From: Apoda limacodes
Lineage: Eukaryota > Arthropoda > Insecta > Lepidoptera > Limacodidae
DNA length: 64,000 bases
Direction of reading: 5' to 3'
Assembly (NCBI GenBank): GCA_946406115.1
Contig: OX291545.1
Span: 12,600,001-12,664,000, forward strand
Part shown: in pieces, positions 45,078 through 57,700 of the stretch
How the letters are laid out: every line of letters begins with the position of its first letter
How positions within the stretch are numbered: the first letter of the stretch is position 1
Translations under genes and position numbers: made by a program
Notes under the pieces: generated by a model
What the model saw: the letters and a program-made list of their open reading frames with translations, nothing else
The model's database searches: none
Told to the model about the DNA's origin: nothing

Positions 45078-45874
45078 TTAAAAATATATCTAGTATATTT
45101 ATGACTGAAGACGCTGAAATCAGCGAAATATATCTATAATATTTTTATTGTTTTTTATTATATATATTATAATTTAATTGTAAAGTGATTATAAATAAAA
45201 CATATATTTTATTGATATCATATTATTTTTAGAGTATCAATAGATATTAATAAAATTTCTACCGAAATTATAAAATGGAACATAGGTCTACTATGAAAAC
45301 TAATTATAAAACACAGAACAGCACAAACCATCAGGACACTACCCATTACACAAAATGTAAAAACAATAATATAAAAACAATAGTATTAAATTACTGTAGT
45401 GAAATTATATACTTTCATAATGTAATGCACGTAATAATTTCACGAAACCAAAATACTTTCGTGCTCAGCGCGATTTTTGGTGAAACTAGTGTCACAAACC
45501 ACTTTCGTCGTATAGGTAAACGTGTAATAGTGTCACAAAACTACATTTGTCATGTAGACAAATGCTTAATAGTGTCACAAAACTACTTCCGTCGTAAGGT
45601 AAACGTGTAATGAAACCAATGTCTCAAAACTACTTTCGTCGTGTAGGTAAACGGTAAAGAGTCAGTGAAACTAGTGTCGCGCTAGCGCCTGCACTGAATC
45701 AAAAAGTTTGCATTAAAGTGATAAAAACGTTAAAATGGTTAATCAAAGTAAAACCCCGATAAAAAATACAGATCATTAATATCATCAATAAATCTTTCGA
45801 GACAATTTGTTTTTTGTTTTATACAGACTTGTTGAATCGCGTAGGAAGTAAGATCCAATAAAATGAAAATGTTG

Positions 45875-46065
45875 TTTGAGATAAAGTCAAAGTCAAAGTC
45901 AAAATGGTTTATTCAAATAAGGATTTTACAATCACTTTTGAATCGTCAAAGTTATGAAATATTATTTTTTGAACCTTCCCGCCGGTTCACAATGTTGTTG
46001 ATTTCTACCGAGAAGAATCCGGCAAGAAACTCGATAGTTACTCTTTTAAAAACACTATCAATAAT
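45875..46065 (-). mobile_element. LINE 3'-tail fragment
   Basis: AAAGTCAAAGTCAAAATGGT, CTTTTGAATCGTCAAAGTTA and GAATCCGGCAAGAAACTCGA. On the minus strand this is the GAGTTTCTTGCCGG tail of LINEs, ending in a TTTGACTTTGAC repeat. Confidence 0.6.
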
Positions 46066-46754
46066 ACAAATAAACTAAAAATACAATTAATATTTTAAAT
46101 ATTATAATACAAATAAACTAAAAAGCCGTACAATTTTATGTTATTTCCGTTTTAATTTGGATAAACATAGATAGATTAAACAGGGAGTTGAAAAGAAGAA
46201 ATAAAATATGAGTATTCCGGCGAAGGCGAATTGGGATCCACTTGAGCTTAGAGCGGAATTCTGATATTTATTCAAGCTTGTGCAGTCCAAATATGAAGTC
46301 TCTCAAGTTTATTAAGCTACTATGATTATGATAGTTAGCGTCTGTATAGTCGCAAATTTGAAGCAAAATAAATGAGGCAAAAACAATTTTGAGGGGAAAA
46401 GTATTTCCGTGAAATCACTTTATTCATGCAGAAACTAGTTTCGTAATGTGAATTTGGTTTAATAGTCGCAAAATACACATATTTATGTACCTTTATGTAT
46501 AACTAACGAAATAACCAAAGGCTTTTTTAATTATACCTTTAATTAATTTAAAGAAAATTCTTACAAAAATAAATAATTCACTGACATCTCATGATAATAC
46601 CGTATATTGAGTAGGGAAAGATAATAAATGTATTTAATGTGTATAAAAAAACCGTGAGTCTGGCTCACACACCGAGGGATCCGTACAAGCTTATTATATA
46701 TAGATAATTCTCCTACCATGTGATCAAGTCTCACAGGTTTATTATCAGTTTTTG

Positions 46755-47400
46755 GATTTTTTCCTATATTTGTGATGTAACATCTTGCTTCTTGCCATAT
46801 TTCATGATTCTACGTCAACGTGAAGTACCCATTAGGTTTTGATTTATTTGTGTTACAATATGCGACAAAAATTACCGTTTTTTCGGCTTATTTTTTATTG
46901 CATTGATTTTTTTACAACTTTAAGTGACCGTAGGCTTTAAAGTATTTGACATCAATATCGATTTGATACCTCCACGCGTTCTTGAGTGAAATGTTCTTGA
47001 CTGGCAGGTAGACAAACTTTTTTTGATATGTTTTAACAACAAATTATCAAATTTCGGTTTTTTTCTATATTTGTGATATAATAACTTGCTTCGTATCAAA
47101 TTTCATGATTCTAGGACACCGGCAAGTACCCCAAAGGTTTTGATTTATTTGTGAATGTCAAAATATGCTACAAAAATGGCCGTATTTCGGACGTATTTTT
47201 TTATTGCGTTGACTTAGAAGCTTAACCTCTTTACAGGTTCAAACTTCAAGGGACCGTAGACCTTACTATATGATATTAATGTCAACTTGGTACTTTTAAC
47301 GCGTTGCTGAGTAAAGGGGTCTTGACAGACAGACAGACAGACGAACAACAAAGTGATCCTATAAGGGTTCCATTTTTCATTTTGAGATACGGAACCCTAA
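46755..47400 (+). repeat. Interspersed repeat containing a tandem duplication
   Basis: Two successive copies (about 46755-47020 and 47060-47400) carry TGATATAA..CTTGCTTC, TTTCATGATTCTA, AGGTTTTGATTTATTTGTG and the ACTTCAAGGGACCGTAG block. The second ends with the GACAGACAGACAGACAGACG run and GATACGGAACCCTAA. Same family as 4180-4540. Confidence 0.65.
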
Positions 47401-48589
47401 AAATTACGATAAATTCACGTTACGTTACGATATGTTTTCGTTTAAGGTGATGGCATACCCCAACGAGTTAAGTTTGCAAGAATTTGATTAATTTTGTTAC
47501 AGTCCTGAGTACTTTTTTTGACGTGAAAATATATGTTATAGTTCAAACTTTAATTAAGTGGATTTGTTCATATAATAATAATTTGGCATTTTACGCAGTT
47601 AGTAAAAAAATATTCTGGCACTCTATTTTTGGGCTTTAATTCAAATTGTTTGTGACGCTCTATTTTTGGGCTTTAATTCAAATTGTTTGAAAACAAAGAG
47701 TTATTTTATCTTAATAATTCTTTCATAAAATATATTCTAATATGACCAAGTGAATTTGCTAATTTCGTAGTTCTTAATAAATATTTGAATTCTATACCGA
47801 CAAAAAATCGAGAAAATCGAGATTTTCAACGTGCGTGTGTTAGCTATAGAAAATGTAGGTAGGTATTTTGAGGATAAATTCAAATAAATAAAAGTCTTAA
47901 GTATTTTTAAAGAATGATACGAAAAGTGTAACTACTACCGCTTCGGAATCAAGGTGGCGTTCTAGAAGAAACTTTCTAGCGATCGGCTTTTCATTTATTT
48001 ATTAGATTAACAAAATTATCACAATTTCTACGAGATATGAAATATCTGCTTACTAAATCTATGTTTCAAGTAAAAACACAAATAAGCCTTTAAATATTTC
48101 TAAAGTTTGTACCCTATCAATAATAATAAGCAAAAATAACAATTATAAGTACTTAAGGACCTTAATGACTGGTCCAGCTAAATGCCACAAAGTGCTAAAA
48201 CTCTCAACTAGGTATTACTTACGTTACGTAATATCAATTTAACAACTATACTCTAACAAACATACATAATTAAAAACACACAATAAAATATCATCTTTTA
48301 CAAACAAGTTATATAATCAACAATTGTACTTAACGGAAGTATTTTTAAATACTAAATTCTCATTCGATTTCGCCAGCGTCGCGGCGTATCATTACATTGT
48401 AGCAATATACTTCCATTGCTTTTATTTCGCACCACGCGCCAAGGTTAATACAACCAGTAGGCGTCAAATCTGATACACAAATTGATAAGCAACCGCTCTG
48501 AAAAACTAAATCTGACTAATAATTTACCCCCGACTGCGCCTCGCATAAAGCGATGTTGTATGACTTAAACTAAGCCAGCTCTTTTTTTT

Positions 48590-48665
48590 TCTGTACTGAC
48601 TATGCAGTTGGCTGATGCAGCCATTACTGCTCCACCGGACTTTTGGGGCGTGATTCTGAAGGAAT
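48590..48665 (+). repeat. Shared module, copy 2
   Basis: TGACTATGCAGTTGGCTGAT and GCCATTACTGCTCCACCGGA, GATTCTGAAGGA; truncated relative to copies at 37385 and 49730. Confidence 0.6.
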
Positions 48666-48965
48666 TGTTTTCAATCTTCAAAATATCGCATTTAGACTAC
48701 AGATAGCATCACCTATCTGACACAGTGTGTAAAACTGCATACTATATGATTTTACACATCATTTAAATAATAAATGAAAATAAACAATTATTTAAGTATT
48801 TTATCAATTGATGCATTTTTATACATTTCTTTTTATGAAAAATAATCATCCAAAGCACAATAATCTATCACGTTCTAGCACCTATTTGTACGTGAAACTG
48901 TGACTCTTTGTATGCTTCAATAGTGTAATATGTCTTTGTACACTGGTCGAAACACGTTTTTGCTA

Positions 48966-50418
48966 GGGTAGGGTAAATGCTCCTATGACCAGCCTCTCCC
49001 CATATATCAGCCGTATTGCTTTTTTCTGTGATAAATAAGATGTAACATACAATCTTCACCAATGATCTTTTAAAAGAATATACGATTCCGACGTGATCTA
49101 CAATTTATCGTTCCTATCCCTTCGTTAGGGTTCTTTCAATTTCCGTTTCACGGATTCTTGTGCCAATACACGCAAATTTTAACAAAAACGCGTGATTTTT
49201 CTGGTCGCTTAGTAAGCGATATTTCACTTACTTTGATGCTTAGGTATATATCTTTATAATTTAAGGAAACAAGTTTGAATATTTCATACAGTTAATAAGA
49301 AAAATTAAGTAAATTTTAAGGCTGACGTTTGGTCCATTTGTTTGTACGGAGTTCCATATAACAGCCGGGGTGGCTGAAATTTGGTACCGGAACTGTTCCA
49401 AGTATCAGCCACCACTTATATTTTTTTACTCAATTATCGATTTTTGTTTGCGATGGTCCTTTTTGTGCTTGACATTATTTATAACATGTTAAAATATGTT
49501 TATCGAGTATAGCTTTACTTTACAGCTTTCTTAGCTTTGATATGACTGTATCGTCATTTATTAACTAAAATAATAAGAAATTATGTGAAGTACAATCACA
49601 ACTATGAGTCTTTTTCATTATTTTGTTTAAGTTATTTGTATGGTGAGATTTGTAGTAATTGATATAATGACTATGTTTTTCATTTTTTATCACCGCAACA
49701 CTGCTTGTAATGCAATATATCTCTTTTTTTTTTTGACTGACTATGCAGTTGGCTGTCTCAGCCATTAGTGCTTCACTAGGCTTTTTGGGGCGAGACCCTT
49801 AAGGAGCCTCAGCCCATATAGCACCCAACGCTCAAGGGCTCCCCTGGGGGGAGCCACGGCTTGGGTTGTCGCTCTCGGGAGCCAATATATCTGAACTTAG
49901 GAGGCTTTATATATGTCAACGATACAAGGGTCTACTTGATTTTCGGTAAAGGGCAGATGGAGGAACAAAGACTAACACAGAATACTTTTTAACTCTGTTA
50001 AATCAGAGGTTCGCGTAAGAATCCCACACAGGTGAAGTAGCGGATGAAAGCTAGTAGTAGTATGATTTTTTTCTTTGCCACTAGCAACAAATCACATGGT
50101 GTAAATGTATGGTAAAAATATTTCTATGAAATCTTAGAGCATAAGCATCTAAAATCACAAAAAAATGCTAGGCTGATGTTTGGTACGCATGAGGCTGTTA
50201 TTTTGATATTTGGAAAATACCACAAAATTCACAAAAACATGTTTTTTTAATAGTTTAACTAGTATTTTGCAATTTTTATGCATAATAATGCAAACTCAAC
50301 ATTACAAGCTACAAGTTACGAGTAAAAGTCTTAGGTTATTGTTTATTATGAGAACGTAGTAACCATTTAAAGTTGAAAAAAAAGTTAGGGGGCTGATATA
50401 TGGCTCATTCACCCTACC
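48966..50418. mobile_element. TA-flanked TIR element with subterminal GGCTGA repeats
   Basis: GGTAGGGTAAATG (48967-48979) mirrors CATTCACCCTACC (50406-50418) with one mismatch, and TA lies outside both ends. GGCTGA-type motifs (GGCTGATATATGG, GGCTGACGTTTGG, GGCTGAAATTTGG, GGCTGATGTTTGG) cluster near both ends. No ORF. It contains shared module copy 3. Confidence 0.4.
49730..49885 (+). repeat. Shared module, copy 3
   Basis: TGACTATGCAGTTGGCTGTC, GGGCGAGACCCTTAAGGAGC, CAACGCTCAAGGGCT and GGAGCCACGGCTTGGGTTGT match 37385-37530 over the full length. Confidence 0.65.
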
Positions 50419-51714
50419 TATAAGTTATAATATTTTAACCTTTGATACTCTTGCGATATTTACTGCAATTGATGTAAATTAATATAAAAAACGTTAATAC
50501 AATTAATAATTTAGGTACACAGTTTGCGGTGAAGAGGTATTTAATGGGAGTGTCATTTATTTATTGTTTTGCAATTTAATTTAAGTTTAATTTTAACATT
50601 GTTATGCAATGATGTTATCGTTCCTGGTTTTCTTTATCTTTGGCTATTCCTCTCAGTAACGTCATAGCTGTTATCTTTTTATTAAAACCAGTCCAAAAAT
50701 AGATATAGAATAACAGAAAATGGTTCTTTCACTAATATTACTTAATAGGTAGGTACAGATGACACACTTTAAATTATACATTTCATACACCAAGTCCTAT
50801 TAAACTTGAAAATAAATATTTATTATAACTAAGTTAACTGAAAGATACCTTCATTATATAATTTTGTTCTCATATTTTTTTGTAGCCGTAAATCAATAAA
50901 AGCAGGCTAATTGTTCCGCAGACATATTGCCGCGCCGCCATGTCCGACTGCTTCTTGCTCTATTAAGCCGCTAAACTTTGTTTTTGATATAGGATGTTAT
51001 GTGTCTAAGTCGTAAATTATATTAAAAGGAGGAATAAAAAAACGGGCGCATGAAAAAATATTTAGCGACAGATGATGAGATTAATAACTTAAGCGGCGTG
51101 TTTTTCGATTAGCGAAACATTACCTAAACTGATGAATTATATTGATTTCAAAGATGATTGAAGATGGAGTATTGCGAGCCATTTTCCTATCAATATGTGA
51201 GTAAATCAGCTAATCCGTGTGCGTAATTTCGGTGTAACCAACCTTAAAGTGATTACCCCAAATTGGGGAGTTCTGACTTTTATTCGGTACTACAATTTAT
51301 TTTTACTTATGACCCCTGTGGTAACAAATTATATTAAGATAGAACGTAAACCTTTGCTGCTTCGCCATCCATTGACCATGGCCATGTAATGCAAGTTTAA
51401 ACCTTAAACTAGGTTCCAAATACATATATATTGTAATGCTAAAATATAGATGGATGCACAAAATAAAACCTGTCCTTCTCTGCCATGGCAATCGTGCGCG
51501 CTGTGTATGTTATTCAGAGGTGTAGGTGTTATTATAGCTGTGTTATGTTGACAAGATTTTTTTTAACATAGAAAGCCATCGCATTACAGAGCCATTGAAA
51601 AATTCAAAAGTTCCTGCGGGAATAACTATAACATAGTTAAACGAATTATTGCTGCACCTATAGCGTGCTATAGCAATTTATTGGTATAACTAATTAATTA
51701 ATTAATTGGAGTTA

Positions 51715-51763
51715 ATAATTAATAACCGAATTTAGGGCGGGCGGAGCCACTGGCAAAGTCTAG
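51715..51763 (+). mobile_element. Helitron 3' end
   Basis: ATAACCGAATTTAGGGCGGG, CGGAGCCACTGGCAAAGTCT, AG ends in CTAG (51760-51763) followed by T. Same family as 57170-58115. The 5' boundary is not found. Confidence 0.6.
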
Positions 51764-51849
51764 TTAATAATATATTTAGCATAGTGTTTTAAATGTACAT
51801 AAGTAAGTGCTAGATAATTTTTTTTTTTTTCAAGTATTACTGCTTTTTG

Positions 51850-52250
51850 CAAGACAAGGTGAAGCCGGGGCAGAGGTTGCTGCTCTACAAGTCGCTAGTT
51901 TGGCGCCACATGGAGTACTGCTACCATCTCTGGGCGGGTGCACCCGGATACCAGCTTGGCATTTTTGACTCGGTTCAACAACGCTGGGCTGAGAGAATCG
52001 TCGACGATCCCAAACTCACAAGCCGTTTTCTATCTACCGCTTGTATAATGTGATGTGTTCTGAGGAATTGTTCGAAATGATGCCAACAATTTTTTTTATT
52101 ATTCTACTTTCTACCATCGCACCGCTCGCCATCGTTAGGGAATTCATCCTCATACCTTAGAACATAAATGGTACATTTCGATTTTAGAGAATCTTCTTCC
52201 CGTGAACGCTTAAAGGACCGCGCCTCACTAGTTTTCTTTAACAACGTCAT
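51850..52250 (+). mobile_element. Jockey-type LINE fragment
   Basis: PGQRLLLYKSLVWRHMEYCY, HLWAGAPGYQLGIFDSVQQR and WAERIVDDP match the RPHMEYCCHLWSGAPQYQL..FDRVQRRAARIVGDP end of lepidopteran Jockey polymerases. A decayed continuation runs to 52250. Confidence 0.8.
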
Positions 52251-52447
52251 CTATTGTCAAGTAGCTTTAGTATAGCTGTATCGGTAAAAATAATAGTATT
52301 AATACTCGCCAAAAGAGTTCAGAGTCATATTTTTCAGTTTATCATTGCTCAAAAACACGAATAAACCGACGTTTTCTAAAAATGAAACCTAGCTAGATCG
52401 ATTTATCGCCCCCCTAACCACAACCCCCCCCCCGCATACTATTTCAG

Positions 52448-52448
<1 letters not shown>

Positions 52449-52494
<46 letters not shown>
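52449..52494. repeat. (TA)n microsatellite
   Basis: About 23 TA units, followed by CATACCTACATACATAC. Confidence 0.95.
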
Positions 52495-52499
<5 letters not shown>

Positions 52500-52554
52500 C
52501 CTACATACATACAAGAACTGCTCGTTTACTTAAAAACGTCAAGTGTGAGTCGGT

Positions 52555-53095
52555 TTTTTTCCTATAATTCTTCTGTACGTGTTTGTCATCTAACTCCTTC
52601 TAAACGGCTGGAACGATTTGGGTGAAATTTTGTTTGAATATTTTAATGAGTTCCTGGATGGTTTGAAACACAATTGGACCCGGTAGGTGGCGCTGCAGTT
52701 GGTGTGTCACTGAACGTCTCCTTAACAGCAGGGATTATTTAAATGATATTTTTTGTGTATGTTTTAGAGGGATCCTGCAAGGTTTAATTCACAAATGGAC
52801 CCGGTAGGTGGCGCTGCAATTGGTGTGTCACTGATCTCCTTAACGGCAGGGAAGATTTTAATAATATTTTTTGTGTACGTTTGACTGCGTCCTTGCAAGG
52901 TTTGAAGTCACAAATAGACCCGGTAGGTGGCGCTGCAGTCGGTGTGTCACTAATCTACCTAACGGTAGGGAATATGTTAATGATATTTGTGTGTTCGTTC
53001 GAGTGGGTCCCTGCATGATTTGATAACACAATTGGACTCGGTAGGTGGCGCTGCAGTCGGTGTGTCACTGATTTTCACCTAAACGGCAAATATTA
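52555..53095. repeat. Minisatellite, about 120-bp unit, four copies
   Basis: Core CCCGGTAGGTGGCGCTGCAG and TTGGTGTGTCACTGA at about 52680, 52800, 52920 and 53038. Each is preceded by GGTTTGA..CACAA and followed by CTCCTTAACGGCAGGGA. Copies diverge by 10-20% by eye. Confidence 0.9.
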
Positions 53096-53523
53096 AATGT
53101 ACGACAATAATTTTAACATTCGCTGTATTTAATGCGACTCCAATATTATCATATAATATACCTAAACTTCAATCATAGAATGTAAAAAACGCATCGAAAG
53201 GGCTAGCTTAAAACCAAAAGGATTTAAAGAAAGGCCTTCCGACAATACTTCTACCTGGATTTGGAAGAAAATGAAGAATTAAATACTTTTGATATAGAGG
53301 TCTAAGTAAACAGTGAGATATCCAAAAATGATAACTCAACAGATTCGTTTAAAGAAATTATGGGATCGCAAAATTTAAAAAAGGAAAAGATTAAACAAAC
53401 AAAGTGTTTAGGCACACGAAATAAGAAAAATCCGATTACCTGACTTTTCAGGTATTTGCCGTCAACACTACATCATACATAATCTGTGCGTCGACGTGAA
53501 CTGTGTTCCCGCGTAAAGTAATA

Positions 53524-53665
53524 AAAAAACCGGCCAATTGCGAGTTGGACTCGCGCACCTAGGGTTCCGTACCTACCACCATTTATGTAATCTACAAACA
53601 CAAACAAAAATATTTTTATATTTGAGTTGATTGAATGAAAGGTAAATTGCGGTTTACGATTTATG
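53524..53665. repeat. 'GGCCAAGTGCGAGT' family, truncated copy
   Basis: AAAAACCGGCCAATTGCGAG, TTGGACTCGCGCACCTAGGG, TTCCGTACCTACCACC and TTTATGTAATCTACAAACAC; inverted match to the right end of 30014-30640. Confidence 0.7.
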
Positions 53666-53929
53666 ATATCTTAAAAAAAAAACTACCTACCAGATCTCGT
53701 TCAAACCAATTTTCCTTTATCCGTTCCGTTCCGTTCAAGAGTCTTACCAGCCAGCGTTCCACTGCGAGGACTCAAGGAACATGTCACACTTTCATAAAAA
53801 GCAGATATGTCCTTGATTCATAAACTATATACCTATGCTCGTCAAAAAAGAAAGACGTGTTGTTTATATCATCCTAAACCAAGACTGCGGTTGGAATTTA
53901 TAATTGTTATGTATCGCATTCATCCAGGC

Positions 53930-54070
53930 ATTTAACCGTGCAGAACTCGGCGGGAGATACCTATCCTGAAATAACATGAATTTGCAGCAACGACGAATGA
54001 TACGAGAGCTTACGCTATGTCTCTCGTGTCGTGCGTGCCGCCATTTTCAACACGAGCTTTCTGACAACAG
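53930..54070 (+). other. Candidate untranslated first exon/promoter region of mohawk
   Basis: A locally GC-richer segment ends CTGACAACAG|GTACGTAC, a strong donor at 54071. It lies 600 bases upstream of the mohawk start. This is position and donor evidence only; the main upstream candidate could equally be 54393-54668. Confidence 0.25.
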
Positions 54071-54668
54071 GTACGTACGCAAACGCATGTCATATCATTA
54101 CCTTAAAATTTATTTGTATAACAAAACATTAAAATAACACTTACCACTCCAAAACCAACATTGGATATACCATTGTAAAAGAATAGCAAAAAACTATATA
54201 ATCCGTGAAATAATTAAGAAAACATGCAGACACTATAGTAAAAACACACGTAACTCTTAACATGTTTTCGCTTACAGCGTCGATCACTGTACACTATTCT
54301 TAAAAATAGACTTATAACACTAAAGTACACGAAAGTGTTTTTAATTTGGTAAAGTCATTGTGCAGTTTGTATTTCGCAATGTGTGGATATAATTGATTAC
54401 ATCTAAATATGAACACAGGTGTATGACCGATGCATTGGTTGGTGTGTACGATTTAACAGCAGCGATTGAACAATGCTATGCTCAGTTCGAAAGACAATCT
54501 ATTTGTGTCATCATGTCCTTATTTTTTAATAGATCACTAAGCATCCCCCGCGGCGACACTGGGCCGTGGCGAAGCAAGTCGTCGCGCAAGCTGGTACCCT
54601 TCGCACGTGCCACTCATCTTGTGCTCATAAATTATCTAAATATTCGATTAAAACTAGAAACGCGGTAG

Positions 54669-54781
54669 ATGACACTTATCCATAAATTACATGGCGCTCA
54701 TACTGAAAAAATGGATACTTTATCGAGCAATGAAGACAGCGGAAAATCCTTGAGACCTGTGAGAAACAGGCGCTACACAAG
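54669..54781 (+). CDS. mkx: mohawk coding exon 1
   Basis: Two in-frame starts: ATG at 54669 (adds MTLIHKLHGAHTEK) and ATG at 54711 (context AAAAATGG, MDTLSSNEDSGKSLRP...). The second has the better context. The exon ends ACA AG before GTCAGT. Confidence 0.85.
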
Positions 54782-57700
54782 GTCAGTAAAAACATGAATC
54801 ATATAATTACTTTCGATGCGCTGAAATTTCTTTTGTGCGTCGCTCGAATTGTAATTTATAATTTATTTATGTTTTTTTTATTTTTATCATTATTTTTCTT
54901 TTAGAAGAAGTCTAGGAGGGCAGCGGCCGCTGAAGAGGCTGTTCACACCAGAGATTAAACGATATTTGAAAGACTGGTTGGTACGACGAAGAGATAATCC
55001 CTATCCAAATAGAGAAGAAAAAAAACATTTGGCTGACGAAACAGGACTCACGTATATTCAGGTAAGATAACTGTTAGTAGGTACATAAACGTTTAGATTT
55101 AGAGGATTAATTTGTAAAAAGGTTATTCTGAAATATTATTACTTCCAACGTTTTCATCGATTTGTCAATCGCAGTTTTTAATTCTAAAAAATTAGATATC
55201 TACACGCAAGTATAAACGTAGGTAGGTATCTTCCTATACATATAGCCAGTGATAAATGAAGTGGACTTTGAATACATTGTCAACTTCTCTTGAGGGATGT
55301 TATATAATAGGTCCGAAAATCAAAAACGCAAATTTTGCGTTTTCTTTACCTTTTGTGATCTGGAGAATCGTTTGTCATCATTTTTAGAGTGATGTCTGTG
55401 TGTGCTTGTTTGTGTCTTTCTCTCTCTCTCTCTCTCTCTGTGTCTGTGCGTGTGTGTAGGTATATGTATGTTAGCCTTTTTTGCCCCTCTATATCTAAAG
55501 AACAAATAGACCAATTTGTCTCGTGACCATATCAATCGATACGCGACGTCATGGCTTAGATCTGAAGAGTGTAAGCGAAATCGGTCCAGCGGTTTGTTTT
55601 TATCGCTTTAAACCGATTTTTTAGAGACGCAATAATTATCTTCATTTTTATTTCAAATTTTTAAAAATATATTCTCATGGGAATATATTACTCGTGCGGT
55701 ACTTGCTACCGAACTTATTTTTAAAATTTGTTTTGATTTGCTTTACAAGAGATATTTGTTATAGTATTATAGGGCACTATGTATAAAGAAACTAAAAAAA
55801 GATACATGTCAAGTTTGCTGTCTATCCATTAAAATTTCTTCTCAGGAACCGCACACTTGCTATTGCTTTCTAATTAGGCTTTGGTTTTAGCAACGTCGAC
55901 TATATGGGTATACTATATAGGTAAAAGACAACTAATCTAAGATTGCTTGTGATTTATTTTTTATCTTGAGTAGAATAAGTATAGGCTATTCTTTATTCTA
56001 AAGTATAGGTACTTACGTTACGTATAGGTCTTAAGTCTTACTAAAATCTAAAATGGCTTTGTTTTTAAGGCAGTTTAAGGGATATTTTGTGAAGCAAGTG
56101 AACCATAGGCGTTTTCACTCTATTCCGAACCCGCTAAGTCCGAAACTGCCTGTTGCCAGACCAAATAGACCTGAAGTAAGATACAAGTTCATCTCGAAAT
56201 GACTCTTGCGAAATTGGCGACGGAATCTACGTTATCAGGGTCAGCGAACACAAAAGAGAAATTCCACAAGTTAGAAATTTAAGATGGCGGCCAAAACTAT
56301 GTTTTTGCCAAGTTAATACCGAATGCACCGAAACTAGATATTAAAAATGGTACCTAAGTAATTGTATTAATTACTGAGAACAAAAAACGTGTTCACGTGT
56401 TTTGTAGCACAATGACTTAGCTGAAATTCAAGATGGCGGTCTAGATGGAAGCCAAAATTAAGTTTTCCTTTAGTTACACCTCATGCACTAAACTAAGATG
56501 TTTAAAATAGTATGTTTCAAATATGTGTGGACCGATTGAGAATAAAGGTCCTCAAGTGGTGACCAAGGATTGGAGGACGCAGCGACGGTTGGTCTCCCAC
56601 CAGGTGGACAGACTTTCGTCTGAGCCAGAATCACAGGAAAGCCAATAAAGGAAGCGGCTGAAAACCGGCTGTTGTGAAGACATGTGGATGAGGCATACGA
56701 CCACCAATGTAATAATCAAAGCCAACATTCATCTAGATTTTAAAATATAAGATTTTTTTAAGCAACTTAAAAGGTATCATCAAATTATATTTTATAGGGA
56801 TAATTTGCAAGACGGTGGTAATAATAGCAAAAAATGTTGCAAAAAATAAAATATGGCGCAAAATAGTATGATTTTGATGTGAATATTTTACAAATGATAA
56901 ATAACTGTGACATAGGAACTCCTAAAGCAGTATAAAACCAAACAACAATAGATAAATCGATTAGATTATTAACTAAGGAATGAAACGCACTCATTTCTGA
57001 AGAGATATTTTGGCTTAAGATTGTTTATTATAATAGTTTAATATTTAATTTAATTTTAATAAATATTAATTTGTGCATTTCACGTCAAGCGCACAAGGAA
57101 TAAAAAGTGAGGTCACGAAATTTGTCCGGAAAGGACAACGTCTGCCCGGTCAGCAAGTTATATATTATACTAGCTTTTGCCAGCGGCTTCGCCCGCCCTA
57201 AATTTGGTTATCGGCGTAGGATTCTTACGGCAACTCCTCAATTATAGAAAAGAACCTACTTACACTCTGTCTCCATCTCTCTCTCTCTCTTTCTTTAAAA
57301 TAATAAATAATCAACTACTAATAACTAATAACCTAATGGATTAACATCGCGAGCATCATACAAACTTTGAACCCCCGTTAAGGGGGTGAGTTTTGGAAAA
57401 TTCTTTCTTAGCGCACGCCTACATCATAATAGCTACCTATATGTGCGCTAAATTTCAGATCAGTCAGTCAGTAATAGTTACTTTGGGCTAACGCTAACTT
57501 ATACCGGCGACTTTGTTTACGTAGAAGGTGAAAATATTTTTAAATAATACGTACCGCCCTTTCCCCTCATGACTGTCCGCGGCGCTTGCACATCATAAAT
57601 GCGCATGCAGTACTTGATCATTATTTTGTTGCAATATTAATTTAAAACTAAAATATGTCCTAAGATATTCATTAAAATCGAATGAGGTAATAATTCAAAA

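Larger units (their letters stand above)
42331..53900. other. Repeat-rich intergenic region between transporter and mohawk
   Basis: It contains two Helitrons, a CA microsatellite, LINE tails, a duplicated interspersed repeat (46755-47400), a TA-flanked TIR element (48966-50418), a Jockey fragment, a TA microsatellite and a 120-bp minisatellite. I see nothing assignable in 42340-43030, 43820-44860, 47400-48580, 50430-51590 and 53100-53520. Confidence 0.6.

Noticed and set aside
44915..45139. Plus-strand frame of Thr-His repeats
   Set aside because: Translation of the CA microsatellite.
53200..53500. Plus-strand stretch with charged coding-like text (FYLDLEENEELNTFDI..)
   Set aside because: Short, interrupted by stops, no family recognised; could be an old relic, not called.
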